From Prostheceraeus crozeri (Eukaryota; Platyhelminthes; Polycladida; Euryleptidae): a stretch of DNA of 64,000 nucleotides. The notes under the pieces are model-generated. The model did no database searches and had not been told where the DNA came from. It worked only from the letters and a program-made list of their open reading frames with translations. The stretch spans positions 124,001 through 188,000 of the forward strand of contig CAJQUW010002106.1 of NCBI GenBank assembly GCA_907163375.1. The letters run 5' to 3'. This document shows, piece after piece, positions 1 through 10,778 of the stretch; position 1 is the stretch's first letter, and every line of letters begins with the position of its first letter. A program made the position numbers and the translations under genes.

Positions 1-1466
1 GCCGTTTTCCTCATACCTATAAAATTTATCTTTGGGCATGACTTCCATTTGAAGTTTACCCCGAGAGCATCACTCGTAATGCTGTTCAAAAAATGGTTTT
101 GACCTAAAGCGTCGTGTGCAGCGATCACAGTAATAATGTTTGTCATCACTACTTTGTTGGTGGCGATACAACTTTGAAATTTTGGGAATGCCACAATAAT
201 GCCATTCTGGGTGGTTGTCGCTATAGACTAGGAGAAGATTGACAACCCGGTCGAAATTACTTTGGCGATTATTATACCTAACGCCCTTCAGACCTTTTTC
301 CCAGAGATGGGCGACGATCTTAATGTTATTGAGTATTTCAAATTGGGTGATGTCTTTAAAATGTAATGTGTTGACATCTAACCCGTCAAACTTAAACTCA
401 TCCTCCCATTCACCATATTTAGTGATTCGTTCACGATTTATACCTATATCATTATAGTGAAGAATGGAGAGGACGGCATACATGAAACACTGTAACTGAC
501 ACTCTACATTGATGACAGCCTTTTTGTCAGCCAGTGCTTTGGGGAGGGTGAAGGAACCGCTCCCTTCCAAATTTTCTAAAAGATTGATTTTAATGTCTAC
601 TTTCTCTATCCCATCAAAGACCAGTCCGCTGTCTCTTTCACTAAATTTATTTAAGTTGCTGACGAGATAGGTCGCATGTCTCTCTATCCACTCGTTTACA
701 TCACCTATGAGATCAGCAGCACAGGAGGCTATCCTAATGGTCACAGTGGACTCTACTTCTCCCGTGCTACTGTCTACCTTATTGAAACGAGCAGTGAGAT
801 AGAACATGCGTAAAAATCTATCTAAGCTCGCCAACATTTGATGAATCAATCCTATATTATTCATCAAGAAAGGATGAATATCGTGCACAGCTTCAGAGCT
901 TTCTAACTCATAGTCGCGAACGAGCCTCTCAAGGGAAAACTTGCTCAGCCTTAGAGTGACGTTGTTGTCAGTGTAAAGCTCAGTGGGATGAGTGTGACAG
1001 AGTGTGTGCGAAGAAAGAACAAACTCTGTAGGAAAGGTCTTCTGACACGAAGAACAGGAAAAGCCGACGTGCGATGAAGGATGCTTCCTACCTGATGACG
1101 TTGGTGGTTGCCTCACACTGCCACAGGAACCGCCTTCGATGTGGACTCGCAAGTTGGTGTTGTTGTAGAACGTGCGTCCACAACCTTTACACTTGGGTCG
1201 TTGAGGGATCGGTCGGCGCTTTCCTCCTCTACAGGTATGGCCAGCGGTGTGACGTCTCAAATTGTAGGCTGAGGAGAAGACCCTGTCACACCGCTGGCAT
1301 CGAAAGTCCTTCTCTTCGACTTCAATCTCCCTCTCCTGTTCCTCCAGCAATCTCTCCACCGACTTGAAGGAGAGGAGAGGGAGTTCGGCCGCTCCTGGTG
1401 GTGGTGACGAAGCTGGGATGACGATGGGACGGGAGGGAACGTCGCCGTTCAGGTAGGCCTCCAGAT
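1..1466 (-). pseudogene. Zinc-finger exon with PolB-leader domain, Polinton/adintovirus-like
   Basis: The long reading frame begins just inside a good 3' splice site (polypyrimidine tract and CAG, first exon base 1466) and runs left to the window edge. It has C2H2-type fingers (CQRC, then CKGC, then CSSC pairs, roughly residues 69-171), a middle region, then a block with NKFSERDSGLVF, LPKALADKKAVINVEC and CFMYAVLSILHYND, followed by HPEWHYCGIPKISKLYRH and a last finger (YYCDRC). That order is known from proteins in which this block precedes a protein-primed family B DNA polymerase in Polinton/adintovirus-type elements; the polymerase itself would lie beyond the left edge. The conserved Cys and later His suggest a protease-like fold, which is inference. 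Treated as a fossil of a virus-like element: it looks broken, with about one break in the visible part. It could instead be a domesticated host gene, since it is spliced. Confidence 0.6.
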
Positions 1467-1552
1467 CTGTTGAGAAAAAGAGAAAAGAGATTAGTAGCAT
1501 GATCATAATTTCAAGTTTGAAGTCTTATCCCCCTTTTCCCAATCACGGATAC

Positions 1553-1824
1553 TTAGCATCTAAAGACTGCAACTCCGGCAGCAAGGATGGACGCGGAGGT
1601 AGGAGTGGGACGCGAGCCGAGGGTGGAAGAGTCCTGGGCTTCGGTGTCGGAGGGACGTGGTGACGAGGAGCAGGGACGGGTGCAGGGAGCGGAGCAGGCG
1701 GTGGAGGTGGGGCGATGATGATGCCCGAGAGAGGGGTCGCACCTTGGGCGGGAAGGTAGGGCCGGAAATTCGTCATTAAGTCTCCGCCTCGCAGCTTCTT
1801 CCCACTTCTTCATCTTGGCCAAGT
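1553..1824 (-). other. Candidate proline-rich exon of the zinc-finger gene
   Basis: A strong 3' splice site (CTTTCCTCTCTACAG) ends at 1825. The segment begins with a charged, helix-prone stretch (LAKMKKWEEAARRRL) and then becomes very GC- and proline-rich. The 5' splice site is uncertain: AAG followed by GTGCGA near 1765 and CTAA followed by GTATCC at 1552 are both possible. It lies directly upstream of the zinc-finger exon on the same strand, so it is probably part of the same transcript. No domain recognised. Confidence 0.4.
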
Positions 1825-1914
1825 CTGTAGAGAGGAAAGAGAGATTAGATAATGAGACAAGGATGATGCAGAGGATCTGAAACAGTATAAACATGAGATG
1901 TTAAAGATACCTAC

Positions 1915-1989
1915 ACTTGTAAAGCCGCTCATAGGCTTCCCCGATTACTCCTTGGGGGACGGGTTCCCCATTACGAATACATTCATGCA
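1915..1989 (-). other. Candidate short internal exon
   Basis: Bounded by TTCTTTTTCAG (3' splice site, first exon base 1989) and a 5' splice site beginning GTAGGT after 1915. The 75-base segment is open throughout (for example NGEPVPQGVIGEAYERL) and lies between two other candidate exons on the same strand. No known domain. Confidence 0.45.
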
Positions 1990-2137
1990 CTGAAAAAGAA
2001 TGACAGCAAAGATAAGCAGAGCTAAAATTTGGATTCGCTTTAAACATGAACAAAATAAGGGAGGGGCTCTTGATTTTAATGAGGATGTCTACCCTAATGA
2101 TGTTAGTAATAGAGTGATACTTGTTACAAATACTTAC

Positions 2138-2253
2138 ATTGCTCGATGGTGGCCTTTTCCATCTCGACAGCAATGCGGTAGTTCTCAATTTTCTTGGATT
2201 CCATTTTTGATCGATTACAGATTACACGACAGTGCGTTAGTAGATTTCAATCA
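2138..2253 (-). other. Candidate exon holding a likely start codon
   Basis: The 3' splice site TTTCCTTTTCAG ends at 2254 and the exon finishes at a consensus 5' splice site (AAT then GTAAGTA) at 2138. An ATG at 2204-2202 in a good context (AAAAATGG) opens a charged helical stretch, MESKKIENYRIAVEMEKATI, which stays open to the splice site. This makes it the best candidate for the translation start of the minus-strand zinc-finger gene, with the upstream exons as 5' UTR. Inference from sequence only. Confidence 0.45.
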
Positions 2254-2371
2254 CTGAAAAGGAAAGATGAAAATCGTTTCATTTGCTTAGTCAACGTTTA
2301 TCATGGGAACAATCATTGAAGTGACATCTAATGAATTACATTTCACTCTACTCCATATCATAAAGACTAAC

Positions 2372-2650
2372 CTTTGTCGAATGGCTGAAGTACTCTGACC
2401 TGGCGAGAGAAAGCATCACGTTGAGTAGGAAGTCGAACGCCCAACATGAGCAACGGCTCAGAGGTTTCGGTCTAACAAACGACGAACAACCCGTGCAACG
2501 CAATCCCTCTACGGCAGTACCCGCCGTCCCGAAGGAGCGCTCGAGCAAAGGAGGTATTACAGCGATGATATGTTTCAAGAGCAGAAGTGAATCTCTTGAT
2601 AGCAAGAGACTATTCAACTTGATAGCAAGTCAAAACAACCTGATAGCAGG
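2372..2650 (-). other. Candidate 5' leader exon
   Basis: Ends at a 5' splice site (CAAAG then GTTAGT, last exon base 2372). The upstream boundary is unclear; CAG at about 2645 after a pyrimidine-rich stretch is one option. It contains open frames but none I recognise. Near 2597-2650 the sequence TTGATAGCAAG occurs three times about 21 bases apart (one copy degenerate), a small local repeat. Confidence 0.3.
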
Positions 2651-2667
2651 AGCTCACCGACACTCAC

Positions 2668-2716
2668 CTTGTGAAAGATAAATGTGAAGAGCAGAGCTGA
2701 TGCACTGCCTTTTATA
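2668..2716 (-). promoter_or_regulatory. TATA box, initiator and first 5' splice site
   Basis: On the minus strand TATAAAAG lies at 2716-2709. An initiator match, TCACATT, has its A at 2685, 31 bases downstream of the first T of the TATA box, which is the standard spacing. Eighteen bases further on is a perfect 5' splice site, AAG then GTGAGT, with the last exon base at 2668. The three elements together describe a Pol II core promoter with a very short first exon, feeding the minus-strand exons to the left. Confidence 0.6.
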
Positions 2717-2959
2717 AGATTTTCCTAAGCGGTGAATGGATGAGACCTCTCGTCCAATCACAGACGAGCTAGAGTTCCCGATGCGCACACACACATTTGT
2801 AACGCGTTATTGAAATCGTCCTAGGCAAAAATGTTGTTTAGCAATAGACTCAACCATGGCACCTGAAGTCAATACATTGAAACATGATGATTGCACGATT
2901 CGTTTTCATCAAGAGAGCTTCGGAGGCTTAATACAAGTTACATCCTTGAGTTTCAAAGG

Positions 2960-3307
2960 GAATAGACTGAATTGGAAGCATGTTTAGACTACAGACGAGA
3001 AATATTTACGGAGTTGATATCTTATTTCAAAGACAGTCTTATCAAGGCTCACTTAATTGCACATGTCAATTACATTCATTTTCCACAATGTGAAGTAGTG
3101 GAAAGTGTTGACTTTCAATTTCGTTCCTATAGACAAGAATATGTTACTGATGCTTCTGAGTTTTATACACGACATCTGCGGAAGATTATTTCTCGGATGG
3201 ACAACTTTCATGGTTACGGCGATCATTTGCTTCTGAATAAAATAAAGCATATTGTCATTGCTATTAGTAAAGTGGGTTCCAATGATGTTAAATCAAAGAC
3301 CAAATGA
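2960..3307 (+). pseudogene. Second fragment of the PolB-leader domain, opposite strand
   Basis: An open frame of about 111 residues. Its middle and end line up with the region of the minus-strand zinc-finger protein just before LPKALADKK: here EVVESVDFQFRSY, SRMDNFHGYGDHLLLNKI and KHIVIAISKVGSN, there EVESTVTIRIASC, NLNKFSERDSGLVFDGI and EKVDIKINLLENLEGS. Only this domain is present, without zinc fingers. It is a partial fossil of the same virus-like family, head-to-head with the first copy across the promoter region. No functional claim. Confidence 0.45.
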
Positions 3308-3479
3308 AGTATATTTTCATGACGACTTTTTGCTAGCTATACTTTAGAGGTAACGAGTCTCTACTGATCAGTCTCTACTCATCAGTGGAATATTACAGCA
3401 AAACTCTCCGTGTCTTGCTCGCTTGTATCATGGTAAGACATGAGAAGACTGACTCAGACATCATTAAAAATCCTTTAGC

Positions 3480-5440
3480 AGGGTCGAAAACCCCAGAAAA
3501 CCTCCAAAAATAACGAATTTAAATTTTTCAACTTTTTAACACTACTTATGAAATTTTATAAGTAGTCCGTCCATATATGTCTGATCAATAGCGATCGACT
3601 CTTTTTTGAATCAAGTCAAACGGTCTTGTAGAAGCAAAGTTACAAGCCTTTAAAGTTTTGGCGTCTTTTATGGCCTGGAGACGAAGGTCATCTCCTGGCG
3701 AACCTCTAAGTCTGACGCCTTAGCTGATATCAGCAATGAAATTTTCTAAGTCGGTTTCTTAAGGAAACCCGAAATTTGGAATGTCCGATGCTATCATCGG
3801 AGCTCAGACAGACGACCTACCTTTGACAATCGCTCTCCTCTTAATGAAAAGTCTCTGTCGGTTCCCCGCTTGTATAGTTTGTGGCGATCAGCTGATGACG
3901 TAATATCCATCATCCAAAAACTTTAAACCCGTCTATCTCCGGTTCTAGTGCTCCGATTGACTTCAGATTTTGACAACCATGTTTTCTCGCTCTCCCCTTT
4001 CATTTAAGACATCCCTCGACCCTCTACGATGACCAGAAGCCGAGATGAAAAAACTCGGAAATATTGGAAAATGCGCAAAAACTCGATTTTCAACATGCTC
4101 TCATTTGGAAACGAAACCTTCCACGCATCTGAAAAGATAGGATCCTAGAGAACAAAGTGCGGTCTTGCCCGTAAAAGAAACCCGAGCTCTTCATTCACTT
4201 CCAATCCTCCGCTATTGACTGCCAAAGGTGGTCACAATTTAACATTTTCACGAAAAAATCCCGTGCGGAGACCCAGTGTGAAGAAAATATTCAACTTTTT
4301 CTCTCCGATTCACTTGAAACTCACCCTCTAGATGCAGAATGGCACGCTGATTCCAAATCTGGTCTCTGTTTTCCCGTCCGAGGCTTGGTTCACCCGCTAG
4401 AGCCGTTTTCGTAAAAATTCTAACTCTGTCGTTTTTTCGCAAATATCCAAAATTTTCAATTGCGTCTCACATCTAAACGAAGGCAGACAGGAACATGCCG
4501 TGTCTTCCACTGAATTTGTCTCACTCTCAGCTTTCAAATGAGCTATCACACGACTTTCTACGATCTCTAGCACCAAAGTTGGAAGATCGCTGCCGAGGGG
4601 GGGGGTCAGATCTTTTTCTCTCCGATTGAGCTGGAAAGAAGTTCCTACACCCAAAATTGGTCAAAACGTCCGAATTTGCACTCCGTTTTCCCATCCGAGA
4701 CCTCCTTCATGTCGAAAAACGACTTTTCTCATCCCAAAACATCCTAAACCTGCCTTTTCCAACACTGACGTTTTCCTGCCATTTTCTTCCCTGAACCCAG
4801 GAAAATAGGACCAAACTGAGCTTTCCACTGCATTATTTTTCTCACTCTTAGCTTTCAAATGAGCTATTGCACGACTTTCTACGATCACTACAACCAAAGT
4901 TGGAAGTCTCGTTCCAGAGGGGGGGGGATTCCGATTTCGCTGGAAACATCCTTCCTAACCCAAAATTTCACGTAGATTCCGAATCTGGCCTCCGTTTTCC
5001 CATCCGAGGTCTCCTTCATGACGAAAAATGGACTTTCTCATCCCAAAACCACCAAAACCCACCCTTTTCCAACTCTGACGTTTTCAGAGATTCCACCCAT
5101 TGCCTCTCAGGAAAACTCTTCCCTGCCTTCCTTCCCCACCCAAAATTTCATGTAGATTCCAAATCTGACCTCCAATTTCACATCCGAACCCTCCTTCATG
5201 ACGATTTCCGACTTTTCTCATCCCAAAACCACCAACACCCACCCTTTTCTCACTCTAACCTTCCCACATTCCACCCCTTCTCCCTTCCGAGATTCCTATC
5301 CTTGCTGGAAAACTCCTTCCTTCCTTTCAGAGGGGGGGGGGTAGGGAACAGTTTTCTCCTCTCGGACCCATCCTTCCATCACATCCTTGGCGACTTCCAG
5401 AGGGGGGGGCTGAGTCAGCATTCCTCCTCATTTTGCACTT
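3480..5440. repeat. Decayed tandem repeat block with long G-runs
   Basis: Related segments recur near 4318, 4650, 4959 and 5140. Each carries the order CCCAAAATT.., CCTCC.TTTTCCCATCCGAG, CTCCTTCATG.CGA and CTCATCCCAAAAC; spacing is about 332, 309 and 181 bases. CTTTCAAATGAGCTAT recurs at 4531 and 4852. Runs of eight or more G in the context GAGGGGGGG occur near 4595, 4916, 5331 and 5399. The 191-residue open frame at 4867-5442 is a translation of the repeat and is not called a gene. The leftmost part (3480-4250) is unique-looking and I recognise nothing in it. Confidence 0.55.
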
Positions 5441-5737
5441 GATTTTGTCAGGGGATTACTACTGAGCTGTTTAATGTGCTTGGCATCAGTCGAAATACGT
5501 ACCGCTGATGCTTCAGGTGCATGTCACCTTTCCATTTGCAGTTCAACTCTTTGCGTTTCTAGTGTATTTTCTTTCAATTTCTTAGCTTTCTTTTCCAATT
5601 TCTTTGCGGGTTTCAAACTCTCATTGGAAGCCGCTACTTTCTCATCGATTGCGGAAATTGACTCAGCCAGAGGGGGGGCTGAGTCAGCATTCCTCCTCAT
5701 TTTGCACTTGATTTTGTCAGGGGATTACTACTCAGCT
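5398..5737. repeat. Direct repeat pair of about 70 bp
   Basis: The block at 5398-5469 (G-run, CTGAGTCAGCATTCCTCC, ATTTTGCACTTG, TTTTGTCAGGGGATTACTAC) returns almost unchanged at 5668-5737. The copies differ mainly by the length of the G-run. The second copy is preceded by ACTCAGCC, which pairs with GGCTGAGT inside it to form an 8-bp stem around the G-run. The spacing is about 270 bases. Confidence 0.8.
5524..5700 (-). CDS. Short charged ORF, 58 residues, possible exon fragment
   Basis: From ATG at 5700-5698 (context CAAAATGAGG) to TGA at 5526-5524. The product starts MRRNADSAPPLAESISAIDE and continues with a Lys/Glu-rich, coiled-coil-like stretch (KLEKKAKKLKENTLETQRVE). Its first ten codons cross the C-run of the direct repeat, and the other copy of that repeat carries the same start with a different C-run length. 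The composition is much more protein-like than the neighbouring satellite. A G-GTGACA splice-like site lies just before the stop. I do not recognise a family; it may be a captured exon fragment or chance. Confidence 0.25.
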   Translation of the reverse strand: MRRNADSAPPLAESISAIDEKVAASNESLKPAKKLEKKAKKLKENTLETQRVELQMER

Positions 5738-5739
5738 CA

Positions 5740-7430
5740 CACAGTGATTGATTACCATAATACAGCAGCAGCTAAAAATTCTTTCAACTGTACGTCTAGA
5801 GATAATATTTACGCAGGTTGAACAAATAAAGTTACAGAGAAACGCAATTTCGGTTATGCCGATATGCTATAATACGATGGCATACATTTAAATGGATAGA
5901 AAACACATGCCTTGAAAGATATAAAAATTTAAAACAGAATGTATTTTTTTCAAAAATTAGGACGCTTTAGATTCATTTAGCTACCAAGAATATATGGTTA
6001 TACAAATGAAATATCTATCCCTTCAAACAGGTGATCAAGTAAATGGCTCTATGGTGTGATAAGGAAAATGAACCGATTCTGTCTATATACTCGTACTTAG
6101 CGCTATACTACAATAGAACAATGGACAATCACGGACTATCTCTGCTGATGCTTGTATTTTCGGCATTCATATCTTCAATGCTGTTTAGCACATTTGAATT
6201 CTTGTATAAATATTTTTCAATTCCAAAAATAAAGAGCAGTAAATAGATATGATTCAGAGTTGAGAGAAAGATGGCAGAGAACGTGGGCTAATTTCACGAT
6301 TCCGAAGAACAGGAAAACAAACACGGATATGTAGCTAACTATGCAGTTCTTTATTACACGTTTTCGTCTCTCCTTCCTAGAGTGATAGTCATTTTTCATT
6401 CATCATTCATATCTTTGCTGCTGGTCGGTCGAAAGGATAGCGCATAAGTAACTTACGGCTATTGCTAAATTGTCATTTTACTGGTTTCTTTTTAAAGGGT
6501 ATCCAAATTGAAAAAGAAGGCGATTTTCGCATGCTTTAACTTTTCGCCCAGTCTTCGTAATATCGCTTTTTGTAATAAGTCAAGCAGACGTCTTTTTGAT
6601 TTTTTGTTTTTGATATCAATACTTTTTTAGTTGCAATTTTATCGCTATATTGTTATCGTTATATTTTCATTGACAATCTATATTGACATTTTCATGTGAA
6701 ATCGGTAATTCTAGAGGGGTATTTTGAAAAGCTTGCGTGAGATCTCAGGTTAAAAATTCATTGATCATTTACACGCGTAAATTTCATCGGCACGCGTAAA
6801 TTGGACGAAAATCCCTGACCGGGACAGTGCTCCAAGGAAATGTCATGGAAATTCATACTTTATTATCTTTGCCACTCTGATAATGCTTCAGGTTATTTTT
6901 TGATAATCCTATCGTTTCCTTTTTTCTTCGTTTTGTCTCTTCATAAGGATCATGTTGCGCTCTGATTCTAATTAGTTTACACTCTCAATATTGATTGTAT
7001 AGTTTTACATATTTCGATCAATGTGAAGTCACTTGCAGAATGAAGTCCCCAAGTCAATTGGTATTTTGCAACTCATCATCTCAATTTTTATCCTCGTTTG
7101 TATCTCATTCTTCTACCTACGAGAGTGCGTCAGCTGGCTTACAATTACCAGTCCATTGTAGATGAGACTGGAATCCGGCATTGCCTTGGCTTCGGTTTGG
7201 ATATGTTTAAGTCAATGTCCATGCAGTCTGTTGACTATTGTCAAGTTTGCAACATAAAATTCCAATAGCGTATTCCCAAGCTTTGCGAATAAGACGCATT
7301 TGTTCTGATTCTTTGCGAGCCAAAATTTATCTACAAGATTTATGCCAAGCCCTAGTACACAGATGATATCCTCACAGCCGTGCTCAACATCAAATTAGCA
7401 ATGCTTTACGTATAAATGAGAACAAATTAT
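5740..7430. other. AT-rich stretch with no recognised gene
   Basis: Contains only short open frames of about 60-67 residues with AT-driven composition (for example 6043-6246), and a small direct repeat of ACGCGTAAATT near 6775 and 6793. I see no coding, RNA or transposon signal. Confidence 0.5.
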
Positions 7431-7439
7431 CTTTCAAGA

Positions 7440-7735
7440 AAAAGAAATCCTAGATGTTCGAACAATTCCAATGATTGCACCGTATCATCCTTCGACATAC
7501 GATCTAAAAACCGAAAGAGAGAAGAAATTACAACACTTTTCTCGCTTGGCTCTAGCATTTCTTTCACTTTCTTACGGAAGTAGTGATAGTGAGCGAGGGT
7601 TCTCCGACCTCAAATGACTTCTTCACAAAAAAAGCGAAACAAACTGCATGCTCTAACTACATTCTACAGCAAACGCTACAGAAGCCCTGCTTTGAACAAA
7701 ATGTACGATGAGGAACAATAACTTTTTCTGCCACA
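7440..7735 (+). pseudogene. hAT transposase C-terminal remnant
   Basis: The translated segment includes VRTIPMIAPYHPSTYDL, FLSLSYGSSDSERGFSDLK, LHKK and then a possible continuation in another frame. The motif with small residues followed by ERGFS and a Lys is the dimerisation-region signature of one hAT transposase group (compare the fragments at 57.0 and 39.2 kb). It is interrupted by stops and shifts, and there is no visible N-terminal part or terminal repeat. Small remnant of an old insertion. Confidence 0.45.
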
Positions 7736-7739
7736 TTGC

Positions 7740-9450
7740 TTAGGATATGCTCGATGCTGGAGGAATTGTCAGTGCAGTCGTAGCTCCGAAATATTGTTTA
7801 AAAGGTAGTGAAATGAAATAATTCTTTCAAACATCTTATTCAACAATCAGCAGCACGGCTTACAACATAAATCGTAATCTTTGATGCTCTTTTGAATGAT
7901 GTTGTATACAATCATCATGGTACCCAGAGTTCCGTTATTTCCCGCTTTTTCGAAAATTGTACTTTATTTCTCGTTTTTTACCAATTTTTCCGTTATTTCC
8001 TTTTTTCTTCACATTGTCATATATATATTGCAAAATGCTACTGAATCTTGTTACCATATTCCTGGAACTTTCATAGTAACATTCAAATAAGTAGATTAAA
8101 GTGAAATGCGCTTAAGTACGATGATAATCTTAATCTCTCGCTTCAAGTGTGAATATAATATGATTTTGAGGAGATTCTACAAAGGGAATATTAACGTATG
8201 CGTTTATACGTATGGGATGTTTCTGATGAAATCGAAAAATCTTTTCTATTTTTGCTGCTCCTGCATCATATCATCACAATCTGGGCTGTTTGTAGAAACA
8301 TGGAGATCAATTCAGCAAAAGAAGGACAAGCTTTGAATGCACAAATTTCTTCTGAATTCTTCAGATCCGTTCAAGGGTGCAAAACTCAATGTTATCCTAC
8401 TTTTTAGCTTTTTATCATTTCTGAACACACCGTTAAAATATTGCGCTCGTACTTTCATGGACCAAATATTTGTGGTACTTCTATTTTTTATGTTCATATA
8501 ATCTATCATTTAATACAAAAGTGCATTTTACAGATGCATCCACATTTAGTGAACAATAGGTCTATGGCAGTATTACTGTATCAAGTCCTTCGCTACATCT
8601 TAACCCTCATCGGCACACCTGTCTACCTGTGTAGACGCCATGTTTTTTGAAACACTGTAACTTCTTCAAAAATGGTGATATCTTGATGAAATTTATTTTC
8701 CATGCTTATTTTTTAAGTATTATACTATCCTTAGAGTTTCAGATCTAAAATCAATTTCGGTCATGTCAAACACGCATTACAATCACATTCGGCACACTTG
8801 CATACCTTTGCAGAAGTCAGTACTTAATGTACAAAAATGGATTTTCGGAAGATATAAGCTCTTGGTTCTGTTTGAGTGTCAGGCGTGCTTAGTTGTCTGA
8901 GAGAACATTTTACGGAAGTTCTTTTATGGGTCACAACGGTCAAAGTTCGTTTGGTCAAGTGAAGGATTGCCACAACAAAAACTATTGCACATGGAGATGC
9001 ATCATGTTGCATTTGTGTTTTGTAAGTGACAGTCTGAAAGATATTCTACAGGGTATGTGGCGCTGGTCAGTCGAAGAAGTCAAAGTCCACTCCGCATTGG
9101 TTGAATCATTGCATAAGAAGAATTGGTTCATACATGATAGAAATATTTACTTCCAACGTCGATAGGATATCATCGATCATTATTCTACGAAATTCAGCGA
9201 CGTTCAATAGATTGGCGATCAACCTAAACCTTAGTTTGGTGCCTGTCTGCATAATATTATCAAAACATGCTCACATGAATGGTGAAATTAATTGTTTCGA
9301 AATTTTTTTTGAAGCTATGAAGTTCAATTGCTGAACATAATCGAACATTTTTCAATAGTAAGTACTCACGATGGTACTATTTAGTAGATGCTCATTGCTC
9401 ATTGCAATTCATGAAGAATGTGAACCTAGGTAGCCTCACGTTTTGCTTCA
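7740..9450. other. No recognised gene; thymidine-rich repeat-like segment
   Basis: Around 7930-8020 is a run of TTCCGTTATTTCC-type words that also appear near 14965 and, inverted, near 24460, possibly remains of one hAT-related repeat family. Open frames such as 8893-9165 have no recognisable motif. CGGCACAC.TG followed by a TACCT.TG.AGA word occurs twice, near 8610 and 8790. Confidence 0.35.
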
Positions 9451-9455
9451 TCTGT

Positions 9456-10260
9456 TTAGCGTCCTTTACTCCATCTCCGTTGGGTTGGACGATGATTCTT
9501 CATAGAATGCCTCCAGGTGTTCAGATCGAGGGTTTCGGCTTCTTTGAGGCCCAATTCCCGACAGTTTGCGGACACTGCTTCTTCCCAGGTCTTTTTTGGG
9601 CGGTCTCTTGTTGGTTCGCTGATCTTCATTTTCCATACTTTCTTCACCCAATCGCTGCTATCGTTCCGCCGTATCATCGCAATCTGCGCACCCTCATGTC
9701 CCCATCGACCGACAGCAGGCTCAGCACGCCAGAAAGTCTTCGCTGGCCACTCTATCTTCGAGAGACACTCCACACATTCATCTGATCATCCTTCTGTCTG
9801 CTACCTCCATTCTCCTCTTTTCTACAGCTGTCAGAACCCATGTCTCTCTTCCGTTAGTCATACAGGCTCTGACGCATGAGTCGTAAATCTTGCCCTTCAT
9901 CCAGTATGGAGTAGAACAACTGGTCAGGGGAGGCGATATCTCTCGGAATTTCGCCCCCCCCCCCAGCCACTCAATTCGCGCAGTCACAGCTGCCTCCGTT
10001 CCACCAACGGAATCCAACATGTCTCCCAAGTATCAGAAACGAGTAACAGTGTTGCACCTGAGCATCTCCTGCCCTCTTCACTTGTTAATAATTGCGCCAA
10101 TTCTTTCCTTCTCTCTTGAGATTGCCAAATGATCTTGCGGGCATTCTCCTTTACCTTTGCATATTCTTCTTTAATCACTTTTCGTCTTGAGTTCTCTTCC
10201 ATATGGCGAATCGCATTCTCTTTTCTTCCACTGCTGCGTCTACTTCTTCGCACCACCATG
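9456..10260 (-). mobile_element. LINE fragment with internal deletion
   Basis: Minus-strand translations give the expected parts of a non-LTR ORF2. The right part (VIKEEYAKVKENARKIIWQ) is the linker region between endonuclease and reverse transcriptase. It passes almost directly to the segment with SVGGTEAAVTARI, GKIYDSCVRACMTNGRETWV and EKRRMEVADRRMIR, and then to the 3' part with SSDWVKKVWKM, RDRPKKTWEEAV and CRELGLKEAETLDLNTWRHS. The catalytic reverse transcriptase core, including the YADD region, is absent, so a large internal deletion is present, along with several frame changes. The sequence at 9951-9962 is a C-run of about a dozen. Confidence 0.65.
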
Positions 10261-10778
10261 TGTCAGTATGTAACTTGGTGCACACTTCGTCTTGCCGCTA
10301 AGTGAAATAAGAAATGTAAGTCCAGCTCTAGATTATGTATTCAACAACTCAAATATTCTATTCTTCATTTTTGTCGCATTAATGTGAATTAATCTGTAAA
10401 CGAAATTAAAATCTTGTTCAAATCAATCGTATAGGTGGCGCTATCAAAGTGCCGATTACGAGTGAGCTGCTCAAAGTTGAGAAGAACGGTAGAGCACATG
10501 CAAAAAGCGAGCGGTAAATTTCGACGAGATCAGCAAACGTCATTTATCGAACGACAAAGCTTGGAAAAAGAAAGGAAAGAAATATTAAATGGAATCGAAG
10601 TTGCTGATCTTCAGACAGAAGAAGGAAACTCTTGACGGGAGACTGCTGTCGACAGTAGATATATAAAAAGAGAAGATCATGCATGGACAGGAATTGATTC
10701 ACACGAGTTTGAAAAGAAAGAAGGAACTTAAAATCAAAATGACAATGACTTAACTCACTCTTACTCACTCATCCCTTT
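10261..10778. other. Spacer between two LINE ends; one polar ORF
   Basis: Holds a plus-strand open frame at 10435-10635 with a strongly charged product (FRRDQQTSFIERQSLEKERK). It has no recognised motif, and I would not call it a gene without RNA evidence. Otherwise unremarkable. Confidence 0.25.

Noticed and set aside
4867-5442. 191-residue plus-strand open frame
   Set aside because: Its product is internally repetitive because it translates two units of the degenerate tandem repeat and its G-runs; no domain.
9402-9879. Plus-strand open frames of 120-127 residues
   Set aside because: Antisense shadows of the LINE fragment.
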